Shown here in pieces: positions 24,601 through 35,126 of a DNA stretch of 64,000 bases. The DNA is taken from NCBI GenBank assembly GCA_030620095.1, contig JAUTXW010000127.1, positions 1,347,501 to 1,411,500 on the forward strand, written 5' to 3'. The position numbers and the translations under genes were made by a program. This stretch comes from Kuschelorhynchus macadamiae (lineage: Eukaryota > Arthropoda > Insecta > Coleoptera > Curculionidae). The notes under the pieces are model-generated. The model did not search any database. It saw only the letters and a list, made by a program, of their open reading frames with translations, and was not told the DNA's origin. Position 1 is the stretch's first letter. Each line of letters opens with the position of its first letter.

Positions 24601-27600
24601 ACTTTTAGTAATAGAAATCCTCACCTTATAAATATAATAAATACATACGTCTTTCTACTTCTGTAAAGGATATTATTGTATCAATAAAATTCTTCGGATT
24701 TGCTTCAATTTTGTTCATATTTTAGATTGTTTCAAAAACATGAAACATCAGTGTTTTTTAGAAAATGAAATGTCTTTTTTATATTTTTTAGTTATTACAC
24801 TTTGGTTTTGTGCCTTTAAATATATTTTAATATTAATAATAAGCATAAAAATACCAATTTGTTAACTACATGATGTCCAGGGGTACGATAAACAATTATC
24901 ACTTAATCTTCGGCTCGTTAATGTTTCTGTGTGTAGGTTGTCTCAAAAAAAATATAGAACAAAAATAAACATATAAATGGAATTGCTTGGATATTTTTGA
25001 ATTATCCTTAAATTTAGAGCTAGTGAAATTTATAAGTCCAATAATACTCCACCAAATGTTAATAATTTTTCACAGCCCCTTTTTGATACCCCTTCTGTAC
25101 ACTTAATAATCTAGAATTCTAGTTTTATTTCTTTTTAATTTTCTTTTCTTTTGAAGCAGAAAATAGTAGCTCCTTAAAATGGAGTTGCGTTTAAAAATAA
25201 CCATAACTCTTTTGTCTAAATAAGATTAATTTTGTAATTGAAATTAAGAAAAATATTTTTTGAACAATTTTAAGATATTAACCTATTTAAAATACCTATT
25301 AATTTTGAAAAATTACAAACAAAATCTAGTGCCAATTGAAAAAATTTCAGATGCTTGCTGAAATTAATGTTCATTTTATTTTTATTAACTAGCCCGATAA
25401 TACTTGTGTGACAGAAAATACCTTAATGCATGAGTTACCTGTAATGGGTAATATTTTGTCTACAATCATATTATTTTACAAAAAATGTGAAATAACTTGG
25501 GATACATTTTATGCATAGTGACACCATCGCCGCATCCCAATATTTCGGTAAACCTATTACATATTATCATTGTATGGATTAAAGTGTATTATTTAGTATA
25601 TTATTAATTTGATACAATCTAATTACATGCCTAGGATCATGATATTTACACGATGCAGTCTAGTGGATATTGGTTTTTTAATTTATATGATTTAAGCTAA
25701 TGTAAAATTGTTTTGCATATGAATAATCTTAAATGGCTGAAATAAAACGCAAAAATCTCTAGCTAGCCACAATAGGTGAAAATAAACATATCGAATTTGA
25801 CGTTTGGATACTTTAAAGCACTTAATAAAAAATATACAACTCCATATTTTTCCATAACGGCAAACCGTAAATAATGACCCTATAAAAAAAATTAAATAGT
25901 ATTTTTAGCTCATTGTGACCATCTTATGTCATTGTATTTAATTATTTTATTTTTTTTACACTTTTCATAAACATATATTTTATATAACGGTTTTAGAAAA
26001 AATAAATTACAATTATTGCTTTACTTTTAAAACAACATGGCGGGAGATAATCATAATTTAATAATTTAATCGAATAACTTTTCAAACCAATTTTCTTTAT
26101 TCAACTGGCTCTTTATTCTTTTCACAACTTTCAAATATATACAAAAACCTAATAAAATGTAACAAAAACAAACTAGTGATCGTTTATGGTCTTCCCTGCA
26201 AAACGGCCATTTATTTATTTTAGGTTGCCGTCAATTGAAGGTATCGGCAGAAAAATAAATAAATTATTCTTGTGGTATCAGTCCATACCTACTCTTTGGT
26301 ATAGTCCGACACAGGATAAATGGTCATGAAGTTGGCGGGCTCATAAAGATCAGATGGTATTTTAACCCCAATAAAGGGGTTAAGGTCTGGTTTGCAAGCC
26401 CTTCTCAGTATAGGTCAGTATTTTATTTTTATTTTTAAATCATTTGAACTGTGGCATTAGCGATGTTAAGTGGTGTTATTTTCTTTAAAGTAACAATCTT
26501 TCTGTGAGGTGTTATTAGTAATTTTTAAAATGTTTAGACCGTGGGTTGAAAACTGTGAATCCGACGACGGAATTGAAGAGATAAACTAGCAAAAAACAAA
26601 ATGACATTTACCGATGTGCTGCAAGGGAATTGTTTTACGAGTATATCAAGGTAAAATTTATATAATTTTTTTTTGTTTCTTAGATGTATCTAATAAAACA
26701 ATCACTCTAATTCATCAATCACATTAAATAGGTAGTTTTAAAAATGTCTGAATCTCCAAATAAAAAATTATTATTTTGTTTAAATACTCAAATTACTGTT
26801 ATTTGAATAGAAGCTAAAAAAAGTTTAAACATTTTATCTACAGTATGAAGCGGTAAAACGGTTCTATCGATAAACTGAATAAGGGGCAACATTTTGTTTT
26901 TTCTAAAAATGTAAAAAAACTTAATTTGAAAAATTAAATTATTATAAATAATACCCATTCATATATTTTATTAGTAATATTAATGTATTATAAATGCTCA
27001 AAATATGTGAAGGAACATTCATCTGATCATTCACTAAAAATAGGCAAAATAAAAATATTAACAGATCGCTGCTCAATACAATTCAGTTTTGGAATGTACT
27101 CCAAAATATACCTAATCCATTTTTTAAATACTTGGAAGTCAGCTGTTGGCCGGCGGCCATTTTAATTATTTTTAAAATATTTTTGGTATCTCAGTTTTCT
27201 TCAGTTGCATTCATACGGTGACGTCTTTTGCGACTCCTTACAGTGCCTTTGAATACAGCACATCCGCCAATAATAACTCACATACTAATGCAAAACTAAT
27301 ATTTATATGCAGTAAAATCAAGAACCGTTCAGTAACCTTCAAATTCAAGACAATTCACTGGAGAAGAAGAACAGATCTGACAAAGGCACGATGAAAGTGT
27401 TTGGGAATGGTGATGCAGAATAAATTCGCAGGGAAGTCTATGAGATGTATGAGCTTAGGATCAATTCACACAAGAGGATCCATTTTACTCATACGTTTCA
27501 CTCCTTTTTATTTTTTTTAGTTTTTAAGATTTTTGTTTGGAACAAAATAATAAAAACTATATTGTACGGCTTATTACTTTTCCGCATAACAATAATTTAT

Positions 27601-27930
27601 GTCAAAGTCAGTAATATGCAATACATTTTTGTACGTACATGTATAAACACTGTTTCAATCTTCGCACTACCACCCTGAACCGGAATGATTTATAAGCCAA
27701 AACAGATGCACTAGCAGGCATTAAGTATAAAGATATTAGTTAGGCATGACAATTTATTGTGTGTCGGACTATATCAGTCTATTTTGTTCAAGGTTACCTA
27801 TATACCGGGAGATAAATTGGGGTCAATTTATCTCCGGTATGCAACTTTTTAAATTATTGAAATAGTTATTATTTAGCTCTGTAGCAAACACCAGATAGGT
27901 TAATATACTTAAAGTAGAAACGAAATTTTT
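24601..27930. other. AT-rich intergenic DNA between two GAGACGAGA repeats
   Basis: No gene recognised. A short hairpin 'accccaataaaggggtt' lies at 26367-26383. No transposase-like frame was found between the two GAGACGAGA copies. Confidence 0.4.
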
Positions 27931-27934
27931 CTAG

Positions 27935-28022
27935 ACGAGATGAGACAAGGCCCTGACCTCTGAGACGAGATTAACCAAAGTCGAGATAAAGCCTTAATCT
28001 CGTCTCGTCTCGCGGCATCACT
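27935..28022. repeat. GAGACGAGA inverted-repeat element, copy 2
   Basis: 'tagacgagatgagacaagg' and 'ctgagacgagatt' face 'taatctcgtctcgtctcgcg', followed by 'gcatcactaa'. It shares motif set and spacing style with 24505-24600. Confidence 0.65.
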
Positions 28023-28079
28023 AATTATTGTTAATTTTAATTAATGATTTAATAAAGCTTAACAAACCGTAGTTTTTGG

Positions 28080-28540
28080 GATAATCAATACGTGTCAAAT
28101 TAGAACCCTTATCCGACGTTTCCTCCGATTGAACAAGACATCTTCAGGGATCTTTAGTCTACCAGATCTGAATACTGAATGAGCTCAGAGAGATTCAGGC
28201 GGGCCTTTTTAAGATCGATTTCCAAGTATGATGTCGACCGTAACCGTATCTCTATTAAAGTTTTTCCTATGCTTATTAATTTCAATAGATTCTCTAATTT
28301 TTCGTTTATAAAGTCCTGGAACTGATGCTGAACCTTGGTTTCTTTTATATTTGTAATATGGCCAGTTACATACTGGTGTTCAGCTACAGCAGATTGAACA
28401 ATTTCCCTCATTTTAATACATCGTTAAGTCTAGTTGATATTAAACGTCCTGTTTCTCCCTCCTCTCTGGCTATAGCATTGAAGACATTAGGCGTTCGATT
28501 AAAATATCTAGTAATCCATCTCCACGAAAGGTGAAATTTT
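28080..28540 (-). pseudogene. Penelope-like element GIY-YIG fragment
   Basis: On the minus strand a damaged 'GETGRLISTRLNDVLK' block (nuclease core, normally GQTGRSxxTRxxEH) is followed by 'IVQSAVAEHQYVTGHITN' and 'INEKLENLLKLI'. This is the same domain order as the fragment at 10418-10660. It is frame-shifted and lacks the RT. The non-coding tail continues to about 28080. Confidence 0.75.
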
Positions 28541-28639
28541 GCCATATGATGTGTCATTTAAGAAAAAGAAAAATCATGAATCAACATGAAATTTAAAAAA
28601 AAATAGCGCTAAAAACTAGTTATTCAATTTATTTTAAAT

Positions 28640-28880
28640 TATGCTCTAAAAATTAAAAGTGTGGACGGTAGAAACTAGTAAAATCTTGGCACAAATCTAT
28701 TATGGCGGAACAAAATGCCGCACAATAAAAATGTTTCAAAAGACAGCATATGTGTGTGTTATTAAATTACTGTGTGCCGAACCATATTGGGACACACTTC
28801 ACTCTTGCTATAATAGTAAAAGGAAAGATATATTCCCGGGTAAAGAAAATTTACCGATTTTTTTTAATTTGTAATAAAAA
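28640..28880 (+). repeat. Dispersed repeat family A, truncated plus copy
   Basis: Has 'tggcggaacaaaatgccgc', then 'ataatagtaaaaggaaagat' and 'agaaaatttaccgatttttt', the same exit sequence as at 22400-22470. Confidence 0.7.
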
Positions 28881-30060
28881 ACTAATATTAAATTGGCATA
28901 TTCATTTGGCTTAAGAATATTGTTAGATTCACTCAAACAACGATATCTTTCTTACGAAGTTTATTAAATAATTGCCCATACAAAATTATTATTCATACCT
29001 TGTCGTAATTACACAAAGCTGATTTATCAATAACATTTTTCGAAATAAAATCAATATATTAAAAATAAATATTGCGGGGTAAGAAGAACATGACTACAAA
29101 GATGGTTTAGAAAATAGCCTAATATATCAAAATAATTCACCACTTAAAAGTGTTCACCGACCTACATTCTAATCGCCGACAAGCTAGTAAGTCCTTATCC
29201 TGTAATATATCACAAATATAAACCGCACATTTATCAAAAGAAATTAAATACCATATAACACGACTTTTTAAATAAAAATAACAATAAATCACACTGGATA
29301 AATTACCCCCAATTCAAATTAAGGAAATATTATAGCGTGACAAGGAAACTACGAATTTTTTTCGAGACATGTCGGGAAAATGTGACAAATGATTGTAGGG
29401 TAATGAATACATGGGCGGTATAGGATCACCAAGCTGAAACCTGGAACTGATTTTCCACTCTGACCCCAAACCGAGTATATAGCAATAATTCAAAGGAGTG
29501 TTAAGGAATTGATTTTTGCACTCATTATTTTTTAAGTGCCCGTTCATATTATATTTATCACCATTTTACCTCATGTCGTCTTTCATCTAAAATGTTTTTA
29601 CCTGTGACAGAACGAAGAAATTACTCTCTTTTCTTATAGTTCGTGTCTAATTTCCGATGTCCACAGATCGTCGCTGCGCAATAATAAGAATTGAATGACC
29701 AGCCCGGGACAGTGACGAACCTGGTAGTTAAGTTACTTCTGTGGCTATAAGTTAATATTAAGAAGTATAGTAACTGAGTGTTTCGGACTGTTGGAGGACG
29801 CTGCATTAGAGTCACTTATATATAGTCCAAATGTAGTAAAGTGGGCTATTTACTATCGACATTTGCCACTCCCTACCCAAATAATTAGAAAATGTTAAAG
29901 TATGTAACTACGCATGGGCGCCGCCAGCGTGAAATAATGGGGGAGGCTAAAATTACTGCTGCGCAAAAAAAGCTATTTATTTCGTGTTAATAACAGGGTA
30001 AAAATTCTTGATGAGCAAATATCTTAATTATGACTTTCCAGAAAGGAGCAGATATATTAT
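28881..30060. other. AT-rich intergenic DNA
   Basis: No gene recognised. Minus-strand frames at 29314-29547 and 29621-29815 have no domain I can identify. Confidence 0.4.
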
Positions 30061-30069
30061 ACATTCCCA

Positions 30070-30215
30070 CGTAGAGTGCCAACTGTCTCCACTGCCCTCC
30101 GCTAGATCATCCCTGAAAATGCCTCGTGCAATTGAAGGCGAAGCGTCGGAAAGTTATTCTACTTTGACACGATCTAATCCCAAGAACCATGATTTCTCAA
30201 TTGACCACAACCGTG
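30070..30215 (+). repeat. Penelope-like element 3' tail fragment
   Basis: Shares 'gtgcaattgaaggcgaa', 'cgtcggaaag' and a 'ccatgatttct' block, in order, with the tail of the PLE at 10675-10750. It therefore looks like a 3' fragment of the same PLE family with no coding domain left. Confidence 0.6.
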
Positions 30216-30239
30216 AAAGTTTTCGTCCTATGGTAAAAT

Positions 30240-31430
30240 TGTGGTAAAATTTCAAGATGGTGGAGTAAATTGACGGCAAAACAGAATATTTAAAAAAAAA
30301 CATTTATTCAACTGAGTTCAAATTTTGGAGAAAAATTGTGGTAGAATAAAATGGGGGTATAGTTTTTTTGTAAATCATTTATTCTATTTGTTTTAAATTA
30401 TGCCCAAAAATCATCAAGTGTGGCGTAGGTAGAAACTGGTAAAATATGGCTACGAATCCAATATGGTGAAGCAAAATGGCGGCAAATAATATAATAATTA
30501 TATCTCCCTCCTATATTCTTTCAGATCTTTACGTTTCAGGGTCTATAGATGGTCCACGGAAAAGCATGTTTTCTCAATTCCGTTGGTCTGTCCGTCTGTC
30601 ATTCGATCTGTCTGTTCCAGGCATAGCTAAAAATCTACTTGCGCGTTTAAATAACTAACATTAAATTTGGGTCAAAAATTAAGGGTAATATGGAGATGGC
30701 ATTTTAGTAAAAATCCAATTTGGTAAAACAAAATGACGGCGTAGTAATATGTAATTTTGTACAAAAATCAAATATTATGCAGGAAACAGTTGGTAAAATT
30801 TTGGTGCAATGCGAATGCAAGTTGGCGGAACAAAATGGCGGCTTAATAAAATATTTAAAAATTCAACCTGAAAAAATATTTAATGAAGTGATTTATAGTT
30901 GTGTGCCTTGGTATAAAGATGAATTAATAAAACCGTGGTACTAATTCAAGATGGCGGAACAAAATGGCTGGCAAATAAAATATTTGTAATCGTAAAAAAA
31001 ATCACCTTCTCAAGTTTTACATATTTTTACGTTTTAGCGTCCCTAGATGCCAAAAAATATGTCTTATCAATTCCGCCGATCCGTCTGTCGCTTTGTGTGA
31101 CTGTATACTCGCGGCATAAATTAAAAACTACTTACCAGATTAACCTCAAATTTTAATAAAAAAATTAAAGGTTATATGGGGATATACCTGGTAATATTTT
31201 GGTGGAAATTCAATATCCTGGAACAGGATGGCGGTCTAGTGAAACGTTAAAAAAATTTTTACTGAAAGAACTAATTATCTAATTTACCTCATAGTTTGCA
31301 CAAAAAAATCAAGTGTTACATAGGAACGAACTTGTAAGAGTTTAGTATACATCCAAGATAGCAAAAAAAGTATAGATAAACTGGTAAAGTTGTAATATGA
31401 CTTCAGGAGTTAACTCAAAAATATCGTATA
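30240..31430 (+). repeat. Dispersed repeat family A, long plus-oriented array
   Basis: The longest array in the left half. It has at least six subunits with variants of 'aagatggcggaacaaaatgg' (near 30455, 30826, 30949). Two complete end modules ('tttacgtttcagggtct', 'gtctgtccgtctgtcatt' near 30590, and 'tacgttttagcgtccctag' near 31030) lie between them. Two end modules within one array suggest tandem head-to-tail amplification. Confidence 0.8.
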
Positions 31431-31434
31431 TGGA

Positions 31435-31785
31435 GTCACTGATTAATACAGGTTGATTGTAAGATGTACAAGTTTGATAAGAAAGCATTTTTCAAAACTC
31501 AAATTTCAAGGGGTTGAAACCTCCCTTTAAATATTAAAATATTTTTTATTTAAAAAACGGTCGGTTTTCTGGAAAAAAACGCTTAAACTTATCTTATTTG
31601 ATTATAACACATTTTTAAAAATTTCTTAAAAATGTATACAGGGTGTTTCATAAAATTGGTAGAACCTCTTGATGTAAAAAGTTGAATTTTGGTATATAGG
31701 TTGATTGTAGGATGAGGAGATTCGGTAAAAAGGCATTTTTCAAAAATCAAATTTCAAGGGGATGAAACCGCCTTTTAAATTTTAC
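31435..31785. repeat. Direct repeat of a 'CAGGGTGTTTC' type element
   Basis: 'aggttgattgtaagatg', 'aagcatttttcaaaactc' and 'aaatttcaaggggttgaaac' at 31441-31525 recur as 'aggttgattgtaggatg', 'ggcatttttcaaaaatc' and 'aaatttcaaggggatgaaac' at 31698-31772. The second copy is preceded by 'acagggtgtttcataaaat', a motif common at the edges of non-autonomous insect elements. Confidence 0.7.
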
Positions 31786-31899
31786 ACGATTTCAGTACCT
31801 CTTCATATCCCTTTCGTTATCCCCATATGCGAACGAGGTCGCGGGACCTCGCTAGTTGCCTATTAAAAAAATCATCCAGGTTTTGTAATTTGTACATTA

Positions 31900-32990
31900 T
31901 TTATAGTCGTAGGTATGAGGTGTAAGAACCTATTTTAATTTTATAAAGATTTTTTAAATTTTATTGCTCAATTTGAGAATAAATAATACTTACATCGTCT
32001 ATTTTTTATTTAGTCATTCGTTGACAATGAAAAGTTGCACCATTTCAATGAATTTTGTTGGGTCGGAATGTTCTGCAAGTGTGCATGTTTTTTATAACCT
32101 GCAGTCACTTTTATGTGTAATGTCTAGTTGTTCTTTGTTGTAAATGATTTTTATTACAATTAATGCACTTAAGAGAATACATTTGTCTTTTTGTTTGACT
32201 CATCAAGATCTTTTAGCCTGGATAAAATGTCGCCTATTTTTAATATTTGATTGCCACATATTCGCATGTTCAAAAAGAATGCTTTCTAGTTTATGGCTCA
32301 ATTCCTGACAATAAGATATAGAAATAATAGATTTGCTTGCTTTCAGGTAAAATGGCACTTTCCGCAGACAGCATTACTGTGTGGTATTGCTAGAATTATG
32401 TAGAAATTTGTTGAAAAACCATTTAGGGAAGGAATTATGTAATAAGATGTTGCAAAGTTTTCTTAAATTTACTGTTAAATAATCTGCATGGCTTATTTTT
32501 TGTATTTTGTTACATATTGTTAATACCAAATTAATTTTTACTTTTTGTGCATTATACGAATAAAAATTAATATATTTACCTGGGTAGGTAGGCTTAGTAT
32601 ATCAGTCAACCTCAACTACGTAGTTTTTACTTCTTATTAATTTTATGTTTAAACAGGGGACACAACGATCTGTTTCTTATTTTATTGTGAACTGAATGTT
32701 GCTATTGTAGTTACTGAAGACTCTTAGTATCTCGTCCACGCCATTGGATGCTAGAGAAATGATGACATCATCCACAATGTTTTTTAAAATTGGTGGTTGG
32801 TAACTTAGTTTTGGTACGCATTCATTGAGTAAGTCATCCATAATATATTGAGAAGCTATATATAGTTCCCATTGAAGTACCTAAGTTTTGTTTATAATAT
32901 ATACCATTAAATTTGCAGTAAGTTGTTTCAAACATAAATTTTACAATCTACAGATATTTTGTTTGAAATGGATTAGTATGATCTACATAT
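31900..32990 (-). pseudogene. Penelope-like element (RT plus GIY-YIG), minus strand
   Basis: Read from 32990 downward: 'YCKFNGIYYKQNLGTSMG', the PLE RT palm entry, then 'KNIVDDVIISLASNGVDEIL', which holds the catalytic Asp pair (xxDD). Next comes 'VDWYTKPT'-like thumb sequence with a stop in place of Trp, 'KINLVLTICNKIQKISHADY', and then 'ELSHKLESIL', the linker before the nuclease. The GIY-YIG part below 32250 is badly eroded. Several stops and frameshifts are present. It lies head-to-head with the plus-strand PLE into which the Polinton inserted. Confidence 0.75.
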
Positions 32991-32999
32991 TAAAGCAAT

Positions 33000-33180
33000 A
33001 CATAATACACCAAACCACACATTTACACATAAGATTGCAGCTTTTCATAGTTTAGTACATCGTTTAATTAATGTAACTCTTTCAACAGAAAGTTATAACA
33101 AAGAACTTAGTATTATAAAACATATTGCAGTTAATAATTTTATACAGTACATCAAACCACCCATTCATATATAAGATAGC
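33000..33180 (+). pseudogene. PLE thumb region, left of the Polinton, with a 130-bp tandem copy
   Basis: The plus-strand frame reads 'NTPNHTFTHKIAAFHSLVHR' and continues 'LSTESYNKELSIIKHIAVNN', the segment that follows the reverse transcriptase in PLEs. At about 33144 a second copy of the same segment starts ('acatcaaaccacccattc') and is cut at 33180 by the Polinton. The remainder of this second copy resumes at 52072. The first copy therefore shows the uninterrupted target sequence. Confidence 0.8.
33175..33180. repeat. Left target-site duplication of the Polinton
   Basis: 'gatagc' directly precedes the TIR. 'gctagc' directly follows the right TIR at 52066-52071 (5 of 6 identical). The uninterrupted neighbouring copy has 'gattgc' at the matching place, followed by the same 'agcttttcatag' as right of the element. 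Six-bp duplications are usual for Polinton integrases. Confidence 0.8.
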
Positions 33181-33365
33181 AGTAGTTATAATAGGGGAGC
33201 GCCTCCTCCTCCTCCTCTTCCTCTCTCTTATGTCCCTCATTCTTAACTTCCTCCCCTTTTATTCTCATTCGCATCATATTTTTTAATTTTTTCTCTTTGT
33301 TCTCCCACATTTGATTTTGCATTCTTAAGTCTTATAAATAGGTGCATCATGATCATTTTAGTATG
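33181..33365 (+). repeat. Polinton left terminal inverted repeat
   Basis: 185 bp, starting 'agtagttataataggggag', then a (CCT)n stretch, ending in 'cattttagtatg'. It pairs with 51881-52065 with two substitutions that I can see (around 33230 and 33350). It contains a TATAAATA box at 33333-33340 directed into the element. Confidence 0.95.
33333..33340 (+). promoter_or_regulatory. TATA box in the left TIR
   Basis: TATAAATA about 140 bp before the first ATG of the left gene cluster (33479). Its mirror image lies in the right TIR at 51906-51913, upstream of the RING gene. The sequence is seen directly; promoter function is inferred. Confidence 0.5.
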
Positions 33366-33478
33366 CCGAGACACATTTACTAAGCTGTGCTCGAGTTGCG
33401 TAAAAAGTTATTTTTGAATTTTTCCACCAATTTTGTATAAAACAAAAAGAAAAAAATGTGTCAAGTAATAAGTGAATT

Positions 33479-33868
33479 ATGTGTAATCGTGAAAAATTAA
33501 CTACAACTATCAGACAGTTAAAAGTTAAATATCTCAATTTCTTTGAAGTGATTTCGAAAGATGAATACACCAAGCTGTTTTATCCACTGAAACGAGATTA
33601 TTTGGAAGCAATTGACTGTTGTGATGATTATTTAGAAGGAATTATAAGCCTTACTACGTTTTTCAATACATTTGGGAAATCATACTTTGTAGGAGAATTA
33701 AGCCACCTAATAGAATTTATAGGAGAAGATTGCCAATTTATACCTGCTATTATTGCAACCCAAAAGAGGTTTCAATTATACGTAGATAAAAAACAGGTAT
33801 TATCAAAGAAAGTTAATCCTATTCGCAAGAGACGTCCCCCTACATATTTAAAATATTATGTTAAATAA
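33479..33868 (+). CDS. Polinton accessory protein, small helical paralogue 1 (129 aa)
   Basis: First of three tandem genes next to the left TIR, starting with ATG at 33479 in a frame open from the leader. I do not recognise the family. The protein is Leu/Phe/Tyr-rich and predicted mostly helical. Its central part (residues about 45-85) has a 'CCDDYLEG' helix followed by 'FFNTFGKSYFVGELSHLIEF', which aligns with the other two genes. A basic tail (KKVNPIRKRRPP) follows. The size and helix pattern would suit a death-fold (CARD/DED-like) domain, but that is a guess from spacing only. Transcription probably starts from the TATA box in the TIR. Confidence 0.65.
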   Translation: MCNREKLTTTIRQLKVKYLNFFEVISKDEYTKLFYPLKRDYLEAIDCCDDYLEGIISLTTFFNTFGKSYFVGELSHLIEFIGEDCQFIPAIIATQKRFQLYVDKKQVLSKKVNPIRKRRPPTYLKYYVK

Positions 33869-33873
33869 ATGAA

Positions 33874-34164
33874 ATGGCTGAGTTGCTGATTGCAGTTAAA
33901 TTATTAGAGGAGAAATTTAGTAATCTTTCAAAAACCTATTTCTCATATTGTATGGCAAGTGGTCCGGAGTGGATAGACTTTTATTGTAATCAATCTGAGG
34001 AATTCGTAAAGGCTGCCCTCTGTTGCAACAAATACATTGAAACATTAAATTTTTTTCAACTTATTCAAGATCTAAAAGATATTGGCTTTGGTTACTATTT
34101 AAAAGACTTGAAGCAATTTATTGACGAGGATACTATTCTTCAAGAAATTGAAAAGGAAGAATAA
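33874..34164 (+). CDS. Polinton accessory protein, small helical paralogue 2 (96 aa)
   Basis: Starts five bases after the stop of the preceding gene, so the two are probably on one transcript. The protein is acidic and predicted all-helical. 'LCCNKYIETLNFFQLIQDLK' followed by 'GYYLKDLKQFI' (residues about 48-84) matches the 'DCCDDYLE...FFNTFG...YFVGELSHLIEFI' arrangement of paralogue 1, with the Cys-Cys pair and the aromatic and Leu positions kept. No catalytic or zinc-binding motif is visible. Function unknown; the context (element end, BIR and RING genes in the same element) allows a role in handling host cell death. Confidence 0.65.
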   Translation: MAELLIAVKLLEEKFSNLSKTYFSYCMASGPEWIDFYCNQSEEFVKAALCCNKYIETLNFFQLIQDLKDIGFGYYLKDLKQFIDEDTILQEIEKEE

Positions 34165-34181
34165 ATTTAATAATATTTACA

Positions 34182-34457
34182 ATGGAGCAAATGGTTACTG
34201 AAATGTATGAAGAGTTTATTATATCTGCTGCATACTTCCAATATTTATCAATTGTAGGCGAAGAAGACGCAGAAGCACAAGATTTGTCAGCATATGTTAA
34301 TAATATAGATCGAATGAAACAATGTAAATTAGCCGCTAAATTTTGTAATGATTATTTAAAATATAAAAATGAGTATGAACTTTTAAATGAATTTAGAAAA
34401 TTAGATTTAAGGTATCATATTAATTGTATTCAATCATGGTTGGTTAATGCAAAATAA
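34182..34457 (+). CDS. Polinton accessory protein, small helical paralogue 3 (91 aa)
   Basis: Third gene of the cluster, 17 bp after the previous stop, starting Met-Glu-Gln-Met-Val. The C-terminal half 'AAKFCNDYLKYKNEYELLNE' then 'RYHINCIQSWL' lines up with the other two paralogues: one Cys of the pair is kept, then a Tyr-Leu, an acidic or aromatic helix, and a final Leu-rich helix. The N-terminal half is acidic (VGEEDAEAQD). Unknown function. It ends convergently against the next gene with only 28 bp between stops. Confidence 0.65.
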   Translation: MEQMVTEMYEEFIISAAYFQYLSIVGEEDAEAQDLSAYVNNIDRMKQCKLAAKFCNDYLKYKNEYELLNEFRKLDLRYHINCIQSWLVNAK

Positions 34458-34485
34458 AAAGGTAATTAAGTTTTTTTTTATATTT

Positions 34486-34935
34486 TTATTCATTCATAAA
34501 ACAATTGTCATATAAAAATAACACATTTGTCAAAGCACACATACAAGGTGATTTTGAATGATAGAAGCATTTTGGTTCCATTAGCTTTAGCGCTGGTTGT
34601 TCATCTATTTCAATCACATGCTTTTTAGAATATTTCTGTATAAAATCCTTTTTTTCGCTTCCTTTTACAAAAACAAAATCTGCTTTCTTCGTAAGTGTTT
34701 CAATTATTTTTGGGAAATGATGTAATGGAGTAAATCCATTATTCCAATGTATACAATGATAATTTTTCGTTAACCATACCGCCTGCTTGTGACAATCAGG
34801 TGAAAGAAACTCCATTGGAAAAGGCTTTTTAAAAATGTAATGAGTCATTTCATAACCATCAAAAGCTGCAAGCTCTTTCGGTATAAATTTATTTTTTTCA
34901 TCTTTGAATCCTTGAATATCTATAACCAATCTCAT
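34486..34935 (-). CDS. Polinton-associated 'DIQGF' protein (149 aa), unknown function
   Basis: Starts Met-Arg-Leu-Val-Ile-Asp-Ile-Gln-Gly-Phe. The opening hydrophobic strand ending in Asp, a central 'NYHCIHWNNG' block (residues about 78-87) and a Cys/His-rich C-terminus (CFYHSKSPCMCALTN) are typical of a short protein I associate with insect Polintons and related insect-genome ORFs. The strand-Asp start resembles an RNase-H-like or exonuclease fold, but I cannot point to the other catalytic acids with certainty. Its ATG overlaps the stop of the upstream 41-codon ORF (ATGA), so the two may be translated from one mRNA. Confidence 0.6.
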   Translation of the reverse strand: MRLVIDIQGFKDEKNKFIPKELAAFDGYEMTHYIFKKPFPMEFLSPDCHKQAVWLTKNYHCIHWNNGFTPLHHFPKIIETLTKKADFVFVKGSEKKDFIQKYSKKHVIEIDEQPALKLMEPKCFYHSKSPCMCALTNVLFLYDNCFMNE

Positions 34936-35057
34936 ATTTTCAAAGCAGCAAATTTTTTAATGAGACTTTTTTTACTTGAATAATTTGCAATTTCTTCTTT
35001 CAGTTGATTAATTTTAAAAATAAATTTTTCAATTTGTAGTTGTAGTTTTGATGTCAT
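34932..35057 (-). CDS. Small coiled-coil ORF (41 aa) upstream of the DIQGF gene
   Basis: An ATG at 35057 opens a 41-codon frame of strongly heptad-like sequence (LQLQIEKFIFKINQLKEEIA) with a basic end. Its TGA overlaps the ATG of the following gene (ATGA at 34935-34932). The 69-bp gap to the upstream capsid gene and the same strand suggest co-transcription. Low complexity and small size leave real doubt; the overlap and the heptad pattern are the support. Confidence 0.4.
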   Translation of the reverse strand: MTSKLQLQIEKFIFKINQLKEEIANYSSKKSLIKKFAALKI

Positions 35058-35126
35058 GATTAAAACTAAAAGCTTTTGAAAATTTCTTTAAATTAAATCG
35101 AAATATGAAAATAGTGGGGATAAAGT

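Noticed and set aside
33358..33573. Minus-strand frame starting near the left TIR
   Set aside because: Antisense to paralogue 1 and its leader, with no recognisable motif.
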